NCBI GenBank assembly: GCA_018697195.1
Contig: CM031864.1
Coordinates: 22,354,370 to 22,418,369 of the forward strand
Source: Certhia americana
Lineage: Eukaryota; Chordata; Aves; Passeriformes; Certhiidae
DNA: 64,000 nucleotides
Reading direction: 5' to 3'
The notes under the pieces are model-generated. The model worked only from the letters and a program-made list of their open reading frames with translations, searched no databases and was not told where the DNA came from. Below are positions 39,049 to 50,700 of the stretch, in pieces. How positions within the stretch are numbered: the stretch's first letter is position 1; every line of letters begins with the position of its first letter. The translations under genes were made by a program, and so were the position numbers.

Positions 39049-42000
39049 CTTTTTCAGTGGGAAGCTATTTTAAAATTTGCAGTTGCGATAATCTCTATAT
39101 GTACTCAGATTTCACATAATGACTCCATCCCTCAGGTTGAGTGACTGATCTTCATTTTCTCTTTGAAAATGGAGATCAGCTAGGCAATTTAAAATGTGTT
39201 GCTTTCTTGCAGATCCTGATTCTGCAACCCTTATATGGAACAGTATTTACCTGAATGAATAGTACCATTGTACTAATTTGCAGGAATAATTGCTCTTTGG
39301 TTTAGTAAGGGTGACAAAGTTGAGCTTTAATTTGCAACAGCTAAGACATGTGCTAGTGATTTTCTCTTTGCTGCATATAAACAAAGAGTCAGCACAGAAG
39401 TATACAGTTTAAGGTTTTTCCATGTTGGTATTTTCTGTTTCTTTCTGAGGTACTAAAGGAAAAATCTTAAGACAGCATTTTTACATTGTATGAGAATATT
39501 TGTCTAGACTTGTTAAAACAGGGATATATTTCTTCCTTCTCCTTTAAAGAAGCAAAACATTGATGTCCAAAAAGTTCTGACACTTAAAACTGCTTCTCCT
39601 CTTGGGAAGAAGTAATGGGATGAATCAAATGCAGATTTAAAAAAAAAATGGTGATAGAAGCTTAGAATGAAATACTTGCTTTTGAAGAAATAGTGAAGTC
39701 AAGGCTTTTCATGGAGATTTTGCAGTAACTATACTTGAGCACTACATGAGATAATCATTATGTGATTGTAATCATTACATGAGATAATCCTTTATCACAC
39801 CTTTATCACACCTCTTGGCTATAGATGGTCAATTTATTCAGGTCAGTGAAAACCCAATCACTCCTTCCTCTCCATCTTTCCTGACAATATCAACTAGGAG
39901 TGTAAAGACAAAAAAACCCCTCCAAAGAACAGCCCTCCCCCCAACCCCCCCCCCCAACAAAACCCAACCCCCCAAACCCCCCAAAACAAACAAAAATGAA
40001 TTCTTTCACAAGAGTTTCTCTTTCCTCTGCCAGCTTACACAATATCTTTGCATCGCCTCTAAGAAGAAACTTTTGCCTCTGAAGAAGTAATGAGATAGAA
40101 AAATACAGGGGCTTATTTACCTTGGGTAAAAACAGAATAAATTCAAGAAACAGGGTCACTGAGGCTGCAAGCATTCCTATTAAGATTTGAATAAATGACT
40201 AAGAAAGTGAAGTGTCAAGCCTTTTAGTCTCATGATGAGTGATGGAGGCTTTTCTTTTTTAGAAGATCAGAAATCCTTATTCTCACCTCCTGGTTTTGTA
40301 TTTTTATTGATGAAAAAGTAGGGGCTAGTGAGAGAACACATGTTGAACTTTGGGGTTCTTCCTGTTGGGTGCTCAGAACAGAGACACCTGATGATATGTA
40401 ACTAAAGATATTGAGTTCTACTTAAAACTGCATGATCTTTTCTGGTTTTGTTTGGTTTTTGTGTTTGTTTGGGTTTTTTGGTTGGTTGGCTGGTTTTTTG
40501 AGGATGGGAAGGAATTTCTGTCATTTTTATTTTTTCATTTCAGTGCCATGCAGGTCTGGGTAAAAATTCTCTTTGTTTTGGTGGCACTATCCCATTCTAG
40601 TCTGGCTCAGTGAAAGCAACTCATGAAGGAAAGGACGTGACATTGGGAAATCTTGTGCTATCACAATAAAAAAGTCCTCCTTTACCCCACAAATTCTGCA
40701 TACTTATTTTGTAGAATGAGTAAACTTCAAATATTTTTTCTATTGTGAAAGAAAAAATGTGAAAAATAATGTAAAATGTTAAAATGTTAAAATAAGTGTC
40801 CCTTGTTCTATTATTTAACTTCTATATTTAACATCTGCTAAATATCACCCCTTAATTTATTTTTTAAAGATGTCAAAAGTAGTGCTACAGCAAGGTGTAT
40901 GTAGGCCTGTTTCTGAAAAAATGCTTTTTTTGACATTCTGCTTGCCGTATCAGCTGTCCTTTATCACTGAGTTTCCTCCAGTCTCTTCCTGTAACTTTAG
41001 CAAGCTGGACAACAACCTCTTTTGATTATTTGTTTAATTTTAAGAAATTTCTTTTTTTTCCCCCAAGTTAGATAATTTTGCAAGCGTTAGAGCATTTGCA
41101 GAGATTGGAGTGCAATGCCACTTGTGGTGTCATTGCAGTCTGGTCCCCTGTGAGAAGAGGCACTGCTGCTGGGAGGGGTTAGGTCCCCTGAAGGCTGAGG
41201 GACTGGCAGTGGCACAGAGGTGACAGCTCCAGTTCCCTGTGTGCCTTGCTCTTTGGATACAGAAAAATGTGACAATGCTCATGTTGGACCTGCGCCCCCC
41301 ATTCCAGTCTTGAGGTCACCTTGTTAGGGTTTGGGAAAAGGTTAGAACTTTCATTTAGAGTTTGTGCTTTGGGCTCCTCAAGGACTGAGCTTTTCCCCTA
41401 AACTCTCTGGGAGCTCCACTGAAGGAAGAAGCATGGAGCAGCTCACAGCATTCCAAATCCCCTGCCAGGAATTGGGTTCCTGCTTGCTTGAGAGAAGGAA
41501 CCTGCTTGAAGGGGCCAGGCAATTTTAGGTGTTTTCCTAAACATTCCAACCTCATTATCTAAACAGATCTTAATTCTGCGTGCACGTGTAATGCTCTGAC
41601 ACAATGTATGCATCTTGAAACTTAGACTGGAGAGAGTGTTCACATGGGTTGTCTTTTCTAATTGCACAGAAAATGTGATTTTAATTCTTAGTTCAGGCAA
41701 GTTAATATTTCACAACCTTAAAATAGAACTCTTTCAGAGACATGTATAAAGCGTATTATCTTAGTGGGTTTTCATATGGGAGGAACTTAAGCAACAATTC
41801 CATAACCTGTAATATAGTTTCAACCTCAGATTTTCCTTTAAGAGACTTTCAGTTGTACTGCAGTAACTTGGTCATGGGCAGCCTTTTGCCTGTGAGAATT
41901 CAGGACATATGAGGGATGGTGAACACTAAGGCTACAAAAATGAAGCACAATCACCTAGCTATGAAAGTATTAAATAAATCTCCATGGCATTTCTTGTAAG

Positions 42001-45000
42001 TGGACTTTCTTGTGTACTAAACTGGTTTGTAGGAATAGAGGTACATTTTCTGCTCCATGTTTGCTCCCTTCCTTCTGCTGAGACAGTGGTGTACCTGCTG
42101 TGATGAGAACATTTATTCAGCTGGACAGAAACCATCAATTCATTTTTGCAGAGGTCACCAAAAATCCATCAGGTGGTAATGACACTCAGTCACTACTGAT
42201 GTGGGCTGGATGCGAGCCAGTGATCTAGAGGGGAAAGGCAGTCTAACCCATTACCAATCCCCTGGAGCCATTGAGTCCCCCACTTTTTGCTCATCTTTCT
42301 GCTTCTACAGTTCTCATAGGTTAATCTTCCTTTTTCTATGTCTAATGTGATAATCTTTCTTCTCTTACATATCTGCTTTTGACTTTCATGACAGTGTGGC
42401 TGACAAACACCCTCAGCATTTTTCCTTCTGATGCCAAAGATATTAGTCAGTAGTGCAATGGTCAATAGGGGTTATTAAAAAAAGAAGAAAAAAACCCAAC
42501 CTCCCAAAAAGGGCCAGAGAGAGAAGGGGAAAAAACCCAATAGACAAAGGGATTTTGTTTTAGACTTTCACAGTAGGAATAACTACTCAATGTTTTCAAA
42601 TTTGTATAATTTGTATCTTCTAATCAGAATATGGATATGAAGGCTTACTGTCTATATACTGTGCCTGTGGTAGAGTGTCCTATAATGCAGGGCAAAATAG
42701 GGAAGGAAGAACAGCCACCTCAGCTACTAGAGGTGATTACACTGGGAATCTGTATTTTTCATGCACTAGTGTCCTTGGTAGTGATGTGGAGATGTCTGGA
42801 GTAATTTGAGTGTTGAGAACAGTCCCAGTGTCCTAGACAGCAGCAGTGTTTCAGCATCTCAGCCTATTGCCTGTGCTTGGGTGGCTGTGCTGCTTCTGAT
42901 GTTTGGGTTGGTTTGAAAACCTGTGTGTCTATGGGCCAAGTGATGAGAATCCAGATTCAGAATGGGGTACTGATGAAGATTTGCCTGGACCATGTTTATT
43001 TTGAGAGAATAAAGCCCATGAATTTTTGTTGATTTTTTAGAATAGTTCCTTGTTACTGCTATACTGTGCTATACTGCTATACAAATGCATCCAAATGATT
43101 ATTTCCAATAAGAAATTCGAAATGTGCTATAAACTATTAAGTTGTGTAAGTACATATTTATTCTGGAACAGGACTTGTAGAATTTCTGAGAATACTGCTG
43201 GAATGTACCTAGTTAGAGAGAGAAAATATCCTGTGACAAATTAATAACTTGCAGGAGTTGCTGTGAATACTTTGGGAGAAGGATATGTGCTGAGGTGATT
43301 TTCCCTAACAAACCAGAATCTATTTTTATGCACTTTTGTCAGCCTAAAAAAAGCTTTGTTACTCGAATTAAGTCTTGTTGCATCACCTCAGATTAAAATG
43401 GATCTTTTGCCCTTTATTGTGTGATATTCTGATGAACTGGGAGTTATAATAGGAACATCTCCTCTTGTATCCTGTGCTGTTTTCCTCCCCTCCTCCCCTT
43501 CCAAATTAAAGAACCCGGGGCCTACTGTTTCCATTTAGCAGAAATTGTTTTAAATTAGCCTGGAGGTGTGGTTACTCCTGTAATCCAGTGCTTGTAAACA
43601 TATCATCCTGCCAATGGAACTACACAGGGTATTTTAAGCTGATACAAAGTGGATCTATGCCAAGAATTTTTTTTGTAGGAATAATTAAGTCTATTTTTCA
43701 ATGTCATGCTTGGCTCTATTCAGCCTCAGTTATAAAAGAGTCCTGAAAATAATCTCAAACCTTCTGTGAGGAAATAAGTTGAAAATGTTGAAAAATTACA
43801 CTATAGCAAACATAACAAGCCTCCTTTCCCTGTTACTGGAAATTTCCTCTAATTTGCATACATGAAATCTGAAATTACTGGAAATTAATTGGTGCAGAGC
43901 TAATATTGCCACCACTTCCCTTTTGCATTTTATTACACCTTGTATCTTTTCAGGAACAGTTTGCACTTATCAGTGGAGCTTTAAATACTGCCCTAGTGAA
44001 TAAACATTTCATTTCAGTAAACAATCCCCAGAAATAGTTTTTTACCGCAAGTAGTTTGTTTTTAATAACACATGCTGCCTCTTGGAGTTAGATTCCTAAA
44101 GGAACTGTAAAATGAATTTCTATCACAGCATCTGACTTCCCTTCTTTGTCAACCTTCTCACAGATGTGTTGGGTTCCCTGTAGTTACAGGTCAGCTTCTG
44201 TTTATTAAAAACTAAATCAAAACAAACCAAAAGAAAAAACTCCAAAAAACAATGGAGTGGGCAGATAGAAAAGGAGTGTACGTATACCGAGATAAGTATT
44301 TAGGTGCAAAATTGAAAGCTTTGGGTCCAAAGCAATTTTTTTCAAGTAAAATGTGCTGACTTCTAGAACACCAGTTTCAAATTCTTGAGTGTGGTATGAA
44401 GGTTGCTGTTAGAAAGTCAGTAATATGATTCTTTATGATCCCTGTTTTAGCCAGAGAGTTTTCCCTGTCATTTTGAGGTTGCCAGTATTTTTCAAATTTA
44501 ATCGAATTTCTGAGGAACTGATTTTGAGTCTCTTTTAAAGTAGCGTAAACAAAACACATTTGCCTGTGCAAAGCACTGTGGAAGCACTGATCACATATTT
44601 GAATCAGGTTCTGCAGCAGAAAGCTCCCCTACAACTTGCACTTTTTCCATATGGTGTTTGGAAAACACCTTGGTCTGTCATCAATTTTCAGGAAAAAAGT
44701 TCAGCTGTGAGATTTTCGTGGACCAGAGAAAAAAAAAATCAATTCTTTGTGGATTCATAGTGCTTGTATATGAGGATTAGGCTAATGCAGATTCACAGGC
44801 AAAAATCAATATAGATTTCAGAAATCCCTTCTGCTAACGATGGAACTGATCATGCAGTTCACAGGCTCAATTATGTATCTTCTTTATGAGACAACAGTAA
44901 TATCTCTTCACATGGGCATACAAATTGAATTTAACCTTCACCCTATACTAATATTTTTCTTACTGGAAAAGTATAAGTAAAGCGCTAAATATTACTTGCA

Positions 45001-45900
45001 AAGAATAATAAAAAATGATAGACCATTGTATAATTCGTTCAAAATAACCATACTGTAAGGGATAGATTAACTTGTCCCATCTGTCCACCAAAACATCAAA
45101 TATAAAGACTATTTACAAAGTAATATTGTCTACAGAAGTTGCAGCATTAGGCAGAGGTTTATGCTAATTAGTGTAGCTATCACACAGATTTTATGCTTTT
45201 ATGGAGTAATATTGCAGAGACCTTGTAATCTGAGGGTAACAACTTTTCTCAAGGGGAAAAAAGGACCCATTCCTTTTGAAGGGATGCATGTTTCATGTGA
45301 AATCTCCCAGCTTGTTCTGAGAGCTATTGAAGAGCTGAAACACAGTGAAACCACTAGTGGGGCTTTTTTTGCCTAGGGATTTCAGAACTGTACTCCAGGA
45401 TGGAGTTGTGTGAAGGCACAGAGGATGCAGGGATGGTTCACACCCCAGTAAAATTTACATTCACCATAAGCATCTTGGTGGCTGTAACAGGAGGGGCAGC
45501 TCCAGGGGATTTCTTGCACTGCCATGCTTCATTTTGAGATGCGCCAGCCCTGTTGGTGTTAGGCAGATTGCTTTCCCCAAAAAGGGTTTGCCTTCCTTCT
45601 CTCAGTTCCTCAGTCATCTATCCTGAGTTTCACTGCATACACTGTTAAATATCCAATAACATATTAAGCCACATTTTCTGCCTTCTGACCTCTTTGATCG
45701 TGTCTCACTTCTCTCTGCCATCTACCCAGCACAGTTACAATTACTTCAGCTGGTTCTGCATTAAGGTGAAACTCCTCTTCCTGTGGTCTTGAACAAGGAG
45801 GATTTTTTGAAACCACTGTTTCTTGTGATGTTTACAGAATAAGCTGAGAGTTTTTGTTGCCATCCTTTGTGCTCTGATGCATGTGGAAAGGATAGAAATA
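39046..45900. other. Intergenic DNA, no gene recognised
   Basis: No coding gene. The C-rich tract at 39933-39982 is listed separately. Direct repeats of TACATGAGATAATC occur at 39743-39756 and 39776-39789, followed by two tandem CTTTATCACAC units at 39790-39811. A GTTT/GGTT-rich stretch lies at about 40445-40500. The 43560-43960 stretch has an OTX-like TAATCC (43581-43586) and a FOX-type TGTAAACA (43593-43600) in otherwise non-repetitive sequence, so it is a possible but unproven regulatory element. Confidence 0.5.
39933..39982 (-). repeat. C-rich low-complexity tract with minus-strand G-quadruplex potential
   Basis: Plus-strand C runs lie at 39933-39935, 39937-39942, 39945-39955, 39963-39965, 39968-39973 and 39977-39982, separated by A-rich spacers of 1-7 bases. 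The minus strand therefore carries at least four G runs of three or more with short loops, the standard G-quadruplex pattern; the plus strand could form an i-motif. No gene lies beside it. Confidence 0.8.
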
Positions 45901-45901
45901 G

Positions 45902-45925
45902 TTTTATTTGGTGAACCAAATAAAA
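45902..45925. repeat. Perfect inverted repeat upstream of hairpin array
   Basis: The arm TTTTATTTGGT (45902-45912) is exactly complementary to 45915-45925, with a GA centre. An overlapping inverted repeat uses CCAAATAA (45916-45923) and TTATTTGG (45929-45936). Both sit immediately left of the 56-bp tandem repeat. Confidence 0.9.
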
Positions 45926-45936
45926 TTATTATTTGG

Positions 45937-46088
45937 AAATTTTTATTTGTACCTTACTTACTTAAGGTACAAGTAATTATTTAATTATTATTATATTTTT
46001 ATTTGTACCTTACTTACTTAAGGTACAAGTAATTATTTAATTATTATTAAATTTTTATTTGTACCTTACTTACTTAAGGTACAAGTAA
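45937..46088. repeat. 56-bp tandem repeat, each copy with a perfect hairpin
   Basis: About 2.7 near-identical copies with exact 56-bp period. Each contains the arm TTGTACCTTA, a CTTACT loop and the complementary arm TAAGGTACAA, at 45947-45972, 46003-46028 and 46059-46084. The units are joined by AT-rich linkers with TAATTATTTAATTATTA, which holds several homeodomain-type TAAT cores. Copy identity is nearly complete, so the duplication is recent or homogenised. No coding sequence or mobile-element signature is seen. Confidence 0.93.
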
Positions 46089-47521
46089 GGTTCTCAACAA
46101 GCATACATAAAAGAAAAAATATTTTCCATTTAATGATGAAATTTTTTGGAATTTTTTTAGATTAAAAAAAAGTGAAAATGAACACTTGGGTTAATATGAT
46201 GTGTTGCTGAGCTTGAGAGGCATCCATTCTTTGTTTCTTCTAGAATAATGCAGCATATGGTGGTTATTGCTGGATTAAAGAAGAGACCCAATTTTAATTC
46301 CAGTGATAACCACATGCTCTTTTTGTGACTTACAAAGGCTGATGAGAAATGGATTTAGAATATGGGATTTGAATTTTATTACCTTGATATTCTCTTACAA
46401 GGGAGCTTTAAATTGTCAGTTCTTTATAGATATGGGTGTGCTGGAGCTGTACTGTTAATGGCAGCTGGGCACAGCTGGGGTTGGTTAGGATCATCTTCTT
46501 GAGGAGACTCCACCATGTGACTGCAGAATGGAAAGCAATGTAATTTTTTAGGTGTTTAGAGTAGTTGAAGTGAATCAATTAGGCTTGAGATGTAGCTTTG
46601 AGGTGTAATGTATTTCTAATATAGAATGTATAAAAGATGTTTTAGTTCATAATTAAGAACTAAAATGAGGAGGGAAGCCCTGGAGATGGTGATAATTAAG
46701 CTCAAATGGAAGAAAACTGTCCAGATGGGAGAAATAGAGACCTCTACAACCTTTCCAAAAGTGTAGTTTGAACTTGCCTTGTATCCTGCCATGAAGTGGC
46801 TGAAGACTCAATGTTCAGAGGGAGATTTTGCTGTTTTCTAAGATTTTGTTATTTCCAGTGTAATGCTAAAGTAATATAGGAGGGGATTTACAAGGAGAAT
46901 AAAATTCATGGATGGGAATTTCCATGCTCTTTCAAGTATAATCGGTGTTTTCCAAAAGAATTAAATCTCTTGACCTCACGAATGCTTTCAGATACTTTTC
47001 CTATTTCCTTTCTACACCTTTCAAACATAAACAAGCCTCTTCTGTACTTGACTTTGTTTCTCCTCTTGGTAATTTTTGCATTGTGAATAGTCAGGTTCTC
47101 TCTTCACCACCATCTTATTTTTCTTGAATAAAATCAATAGGAGGTTCCTCAAGGCAAAATCTGCTTGGTCTATTGAGTGTTGGATTTTTTTATTTTTTTT
47201 TTTTTTTTAATACAAATAGTATTCTGCCTCTTTTTAAACTTTCATCCTTGGGCTTTCAGGTTTCAGTCAATGTTTTTCTATTGTTCTTTGCACATTTTTC
47301 TTAATTTTCACTGTTACTTGTTCCTGTTCAGTCTTCTCTGCAATAATTCTTCCCAATTCTCACCCTTTCTTCCTATGCTTTCTCTGTGACTTCCTTCTGC
47401 ATTTAAAGATTTGAATTATATTTTCATGCTGATGACATGTAAATTTCCTTTGAAATCTTTTCATATTTCTCTTGCCTCTTCTTTCCTTGTTCTAGTTACC
47501 TCCAGCTCAGTCGCAGTCACT
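46089..47521. other. Intergenic AT-rich DNA, no gene recognised
   Basis: Only short frames (70 codons or fewer) and a T-rich run at about 47185-47208 are seen. Nothing indicates a gene. Confidence 0.6.
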
Positions 47522-47735
47522 GTTAATTTCCCCAGCTATGTTGTCATTTTCTGGACATGCTCCAGTATGTCTTTCTTGTCAATGTCTTTCTTGTCAAGAG
47601 CCCAAAGCAGGATTTGAGGTGTGGCCTCACTAGTGCTGAGGGGCAATCACTGCCCTGGTCCTGCTGGCCACACTACTGCTGATACAGGCCAGGATGTTGG
47701 TGGTGTTCATGGACAGTGTCCAGTAGCTGTCATCC
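47522..47735 (-). mobile_element. CR1 LINE internal fragment, antisense
   Basis: Landmarks of the antisense CR1 consensus appear in the expected order: TTTCCCCAGCTATGTTGTC, TTCTGGACATGCTCCAG, ATGTCTTTCTTGT, GAGGTGTGGCCTCACTAGTG, GGGCAATCACTGCCCTGGTC, CTGCTGGCCACACTACT and GATACAGGCCAGGATG. It lacks the 3' tail seen at 23771-23825 and has no coding capacity. Within it ATGTCTTTCTTGTCA is perfectly duplicated in tandem (47567-47581, 47582-47596), a post-insertion slippage event. Identification is from memory of the family. Confidence 0.8.
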
Positions 47736-50700
47736 CAAGCCATCTACAGTCACTGCCTTGACTCCAATGCCATATCTGCTCTAGTAATAACTCACTTGCT
47801 CCTACTTGTCATGGAGTACAGGGGAGGGAAAACACCTTCCCTCTTCAGCTTCCTTGCTTATAGTGAAATACGGAAGGTAGGAGCTTCTGCTCTAAAAAAT
47901 GTAAAGGGGAAGCACGTTTGTTCTTTCCATGGCCTTGTGGAAAAAAGAAAGGAAAAGGGGGTGGAAAAAAATACAGGGAGACAGCAAACAGGTACTTGAG
48001 AAGCTCTGCCCAGAGGAGCTTGGTGAGGAGAGGAGCATGATGGCACCTGTCTGCCCAAAGAGGTGACGAGTGCTGCTGTAACAGGACTTCCACTTGGCAG
48101 CATTGCCTGTGTCACTAATGCTGATGGTGTGAGCAGGAGCTGTGTGTATCGGGATCAAGAACCACCTCTTGCTTGCCAGCCATGCCAAGCACAATGTTTC
48201 TGGCTGTAACCTAATGAAAGAAGTGTCTGACCAGAGAAGGTAGTGCAGATCAGAGCCAAGCCCTCCACTACTGGGCAGCTGTTGAGGCAAGAGATCAGTT
48301 TGCATTGCTGAGCATGTGAAGTATAAGAGGAACTAAAGCAGCCAACTATACAGTCATCTTATAGATAGTTTACAATTAAAAGTTAATTTACTCTTGGAGT
48401 CCTGTAAAGTGATGCGTGCAAGATGCTGATGTACAGATTTGTGCTGTGGGATGACAGGCAGCACACAAAGCAAGTCACAGCCATCTCACACTGCCTCTTC
48501 CCTGCCCATTTTTATGTAGAAGTCATGTGATTGTGGATTAAAAGGGAGCAGTAAAAAATTAAGCAGTAGTTTGTTAAAACAGTATTGGAGGAACTGTTTA
48601 ACTTAAAGTCCCTTTCACTAACTGTTCTGTATCCTTTGGGTCTATCTGGTCCTACCTGGTTTATATGATATTTCTATTGCAGTCATAAATAATTTCAGAT
48701 ACTACTTTAGCTGTTTCTAAACTCAGATTCAATGTGTACATGGCACATAGTACCTCCTGAAACCCTGCATGCTTTGCAATAGACGTTTCTCTTATATTTA
48801 CTCAAATAGAAGTGGATATAGTGTTTTCTTCTCAAATTTTTGGTCTGACTCCTGTGACTCTGACTCCAGTAAGTAATGCCAGTAGCACGGGTAGACGGAT
48901 CTGACAGGGCTGAAAACTAACAGCATGTCAGACGCTTTTCTCCAATGAAGGCTATAGATCAGAGCTAGGAATCTGCTGGAGCCGGAGAGTGTGACAGGGG
49001 AATAACATCCCTTTCTCTTCCATCGACAGGGGTAATAACTCCTGGCTCCCTAGGGACAGATTGTAAAAGCCAATAGCCAGAAGCTGTGAAGCAGGGAGGG
49101 TAGAAGAATTGAAAATTAAAGAGGGAGTGAAAATTTTGTGTAAGGCTTTAGTGAGATGTTGGAATAAACTATCAAGTGTCATTCTTTTAATTGCCTTATT
49201 GTTGACAGGGTTTTTGCAATGTTGGGTTTTATTAGTTTATAAAGTTAAAATACTGGTAAAATACTAGTTAAAATGATTAAGATATCCCATTCTTGCTTTT
49301 ATATGTAGCTAGGCATTGTGTATTTTATGCTGTTATTATTGAAAGTATGTGGAAAAATTTTTTTGAAAATACTGCTTTAAATAAAACAATTTTGTTAATA
49401 TCATTACTATACATAAACATATTCTGTGCATGGTGATGCTGTACACTGTATAAAAATCTGTTCATTAATTTAAATGACTGTGTGATTTATAGGTCTTATC
49501 TCCATGTATAAAATTCCATGTTGTTGAATCTTTCATAGATCACAAGCATTTAAACTTTGGCTGCCTTTGTATCCAGGAGGAATGTTCCAGTCCTGATAAA
49601 TTTTACTAATGTTATGATACTTGCATTATACTGTGGGTCTTTAATTCATTTCTTTGTGAAGTGGTAGCTTTTAGCAGGTTTATGACAAACACTTGAAGAA
49701 GCAGAACCATAATAAAAAGGCACAGCTCCTGCACTTTTAAGAAATAGAAGTGCTTAAAAGTGTTATTTTTTATATGAGTTGTTCTTGCTTAGTTTTTAAA
49801 GTGTGACTGGTGTTTAGTTAAATCTTTTACGGACTCAGTTCACTGAAGGTGACAGAAGTACTCACTTGAGCTCAATGAAAAGTAGACATGACAGTAAATT
49901 TTTCAGTCAGAGACAGGAGATCTTGTTATAGGAGTCAGTATGGGGGTCAGGACAGAGCCTGTTGATGATTGAGGAAAAGAGAAGTAAATTCATTCTGCTT
50001 CATGCACTTTGTCAAGTGCCAGTAGCTTACCATTGAGAACTAGTCACCCGTTCTAGTCTTACGGCCCTAGAGGTCACTCATTTGATATAAATCATAGCAC
50101 TGCATAGGTTCAGCAACCTATTGCCATTCCAGATGAAATAAAAGGAGAGGAATGCTTCCTTCTGAATTAAAATGGCTGTGAATATCCCACCACATGTTGC
50201 TGTTCAATGCAATATGTGGTTAGATATTGATCTCCAAAATCAAGTCATTAAAATGTGCAGTTTTTGTTTATTGGAATGAAGCAATTAAATGGTTCAGTTA
50301 TGCCAGACCTTACCTTTTCTGATGAAAACTATTGATTTCTTGCCACAGCTTTATAAGCGACAATGTTTTTGATTACTCTTGACAAACCTCCTTGGAGTGT
50401 TAATTAAAATTGTACCAGATGAGCAGGTGTGGGAGATCATTAGATCGCCCGGATCACACACTGTACTTCATATTCTGCAGCCTTGCATAATGAATAGGGC
50501 ACAAGAGGGGAAAAACAATATCTTCATCAGCAGAATTAGCATCTTCTCTCTCTTTTCTTTTTTAACTAGGTGACATTACATTTTTCAGTACATCCATTTA
50601 TCATTTATTGAATAACTTCTTCTGAATCCAATTAAATTAAATTTCTTTTGAGATATTACATTGCTACATAAATACAAAAAATTAAATACTCAAGTAGTTT

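Noticed and set aside
46089..47521. Several 60-70 codon hydrophobic open frames as small membrane proteins
   Set aside because: Phe/Leu-rich short frames are expected from T-rich DNA and none has a convincing start context or neighbouring exon.
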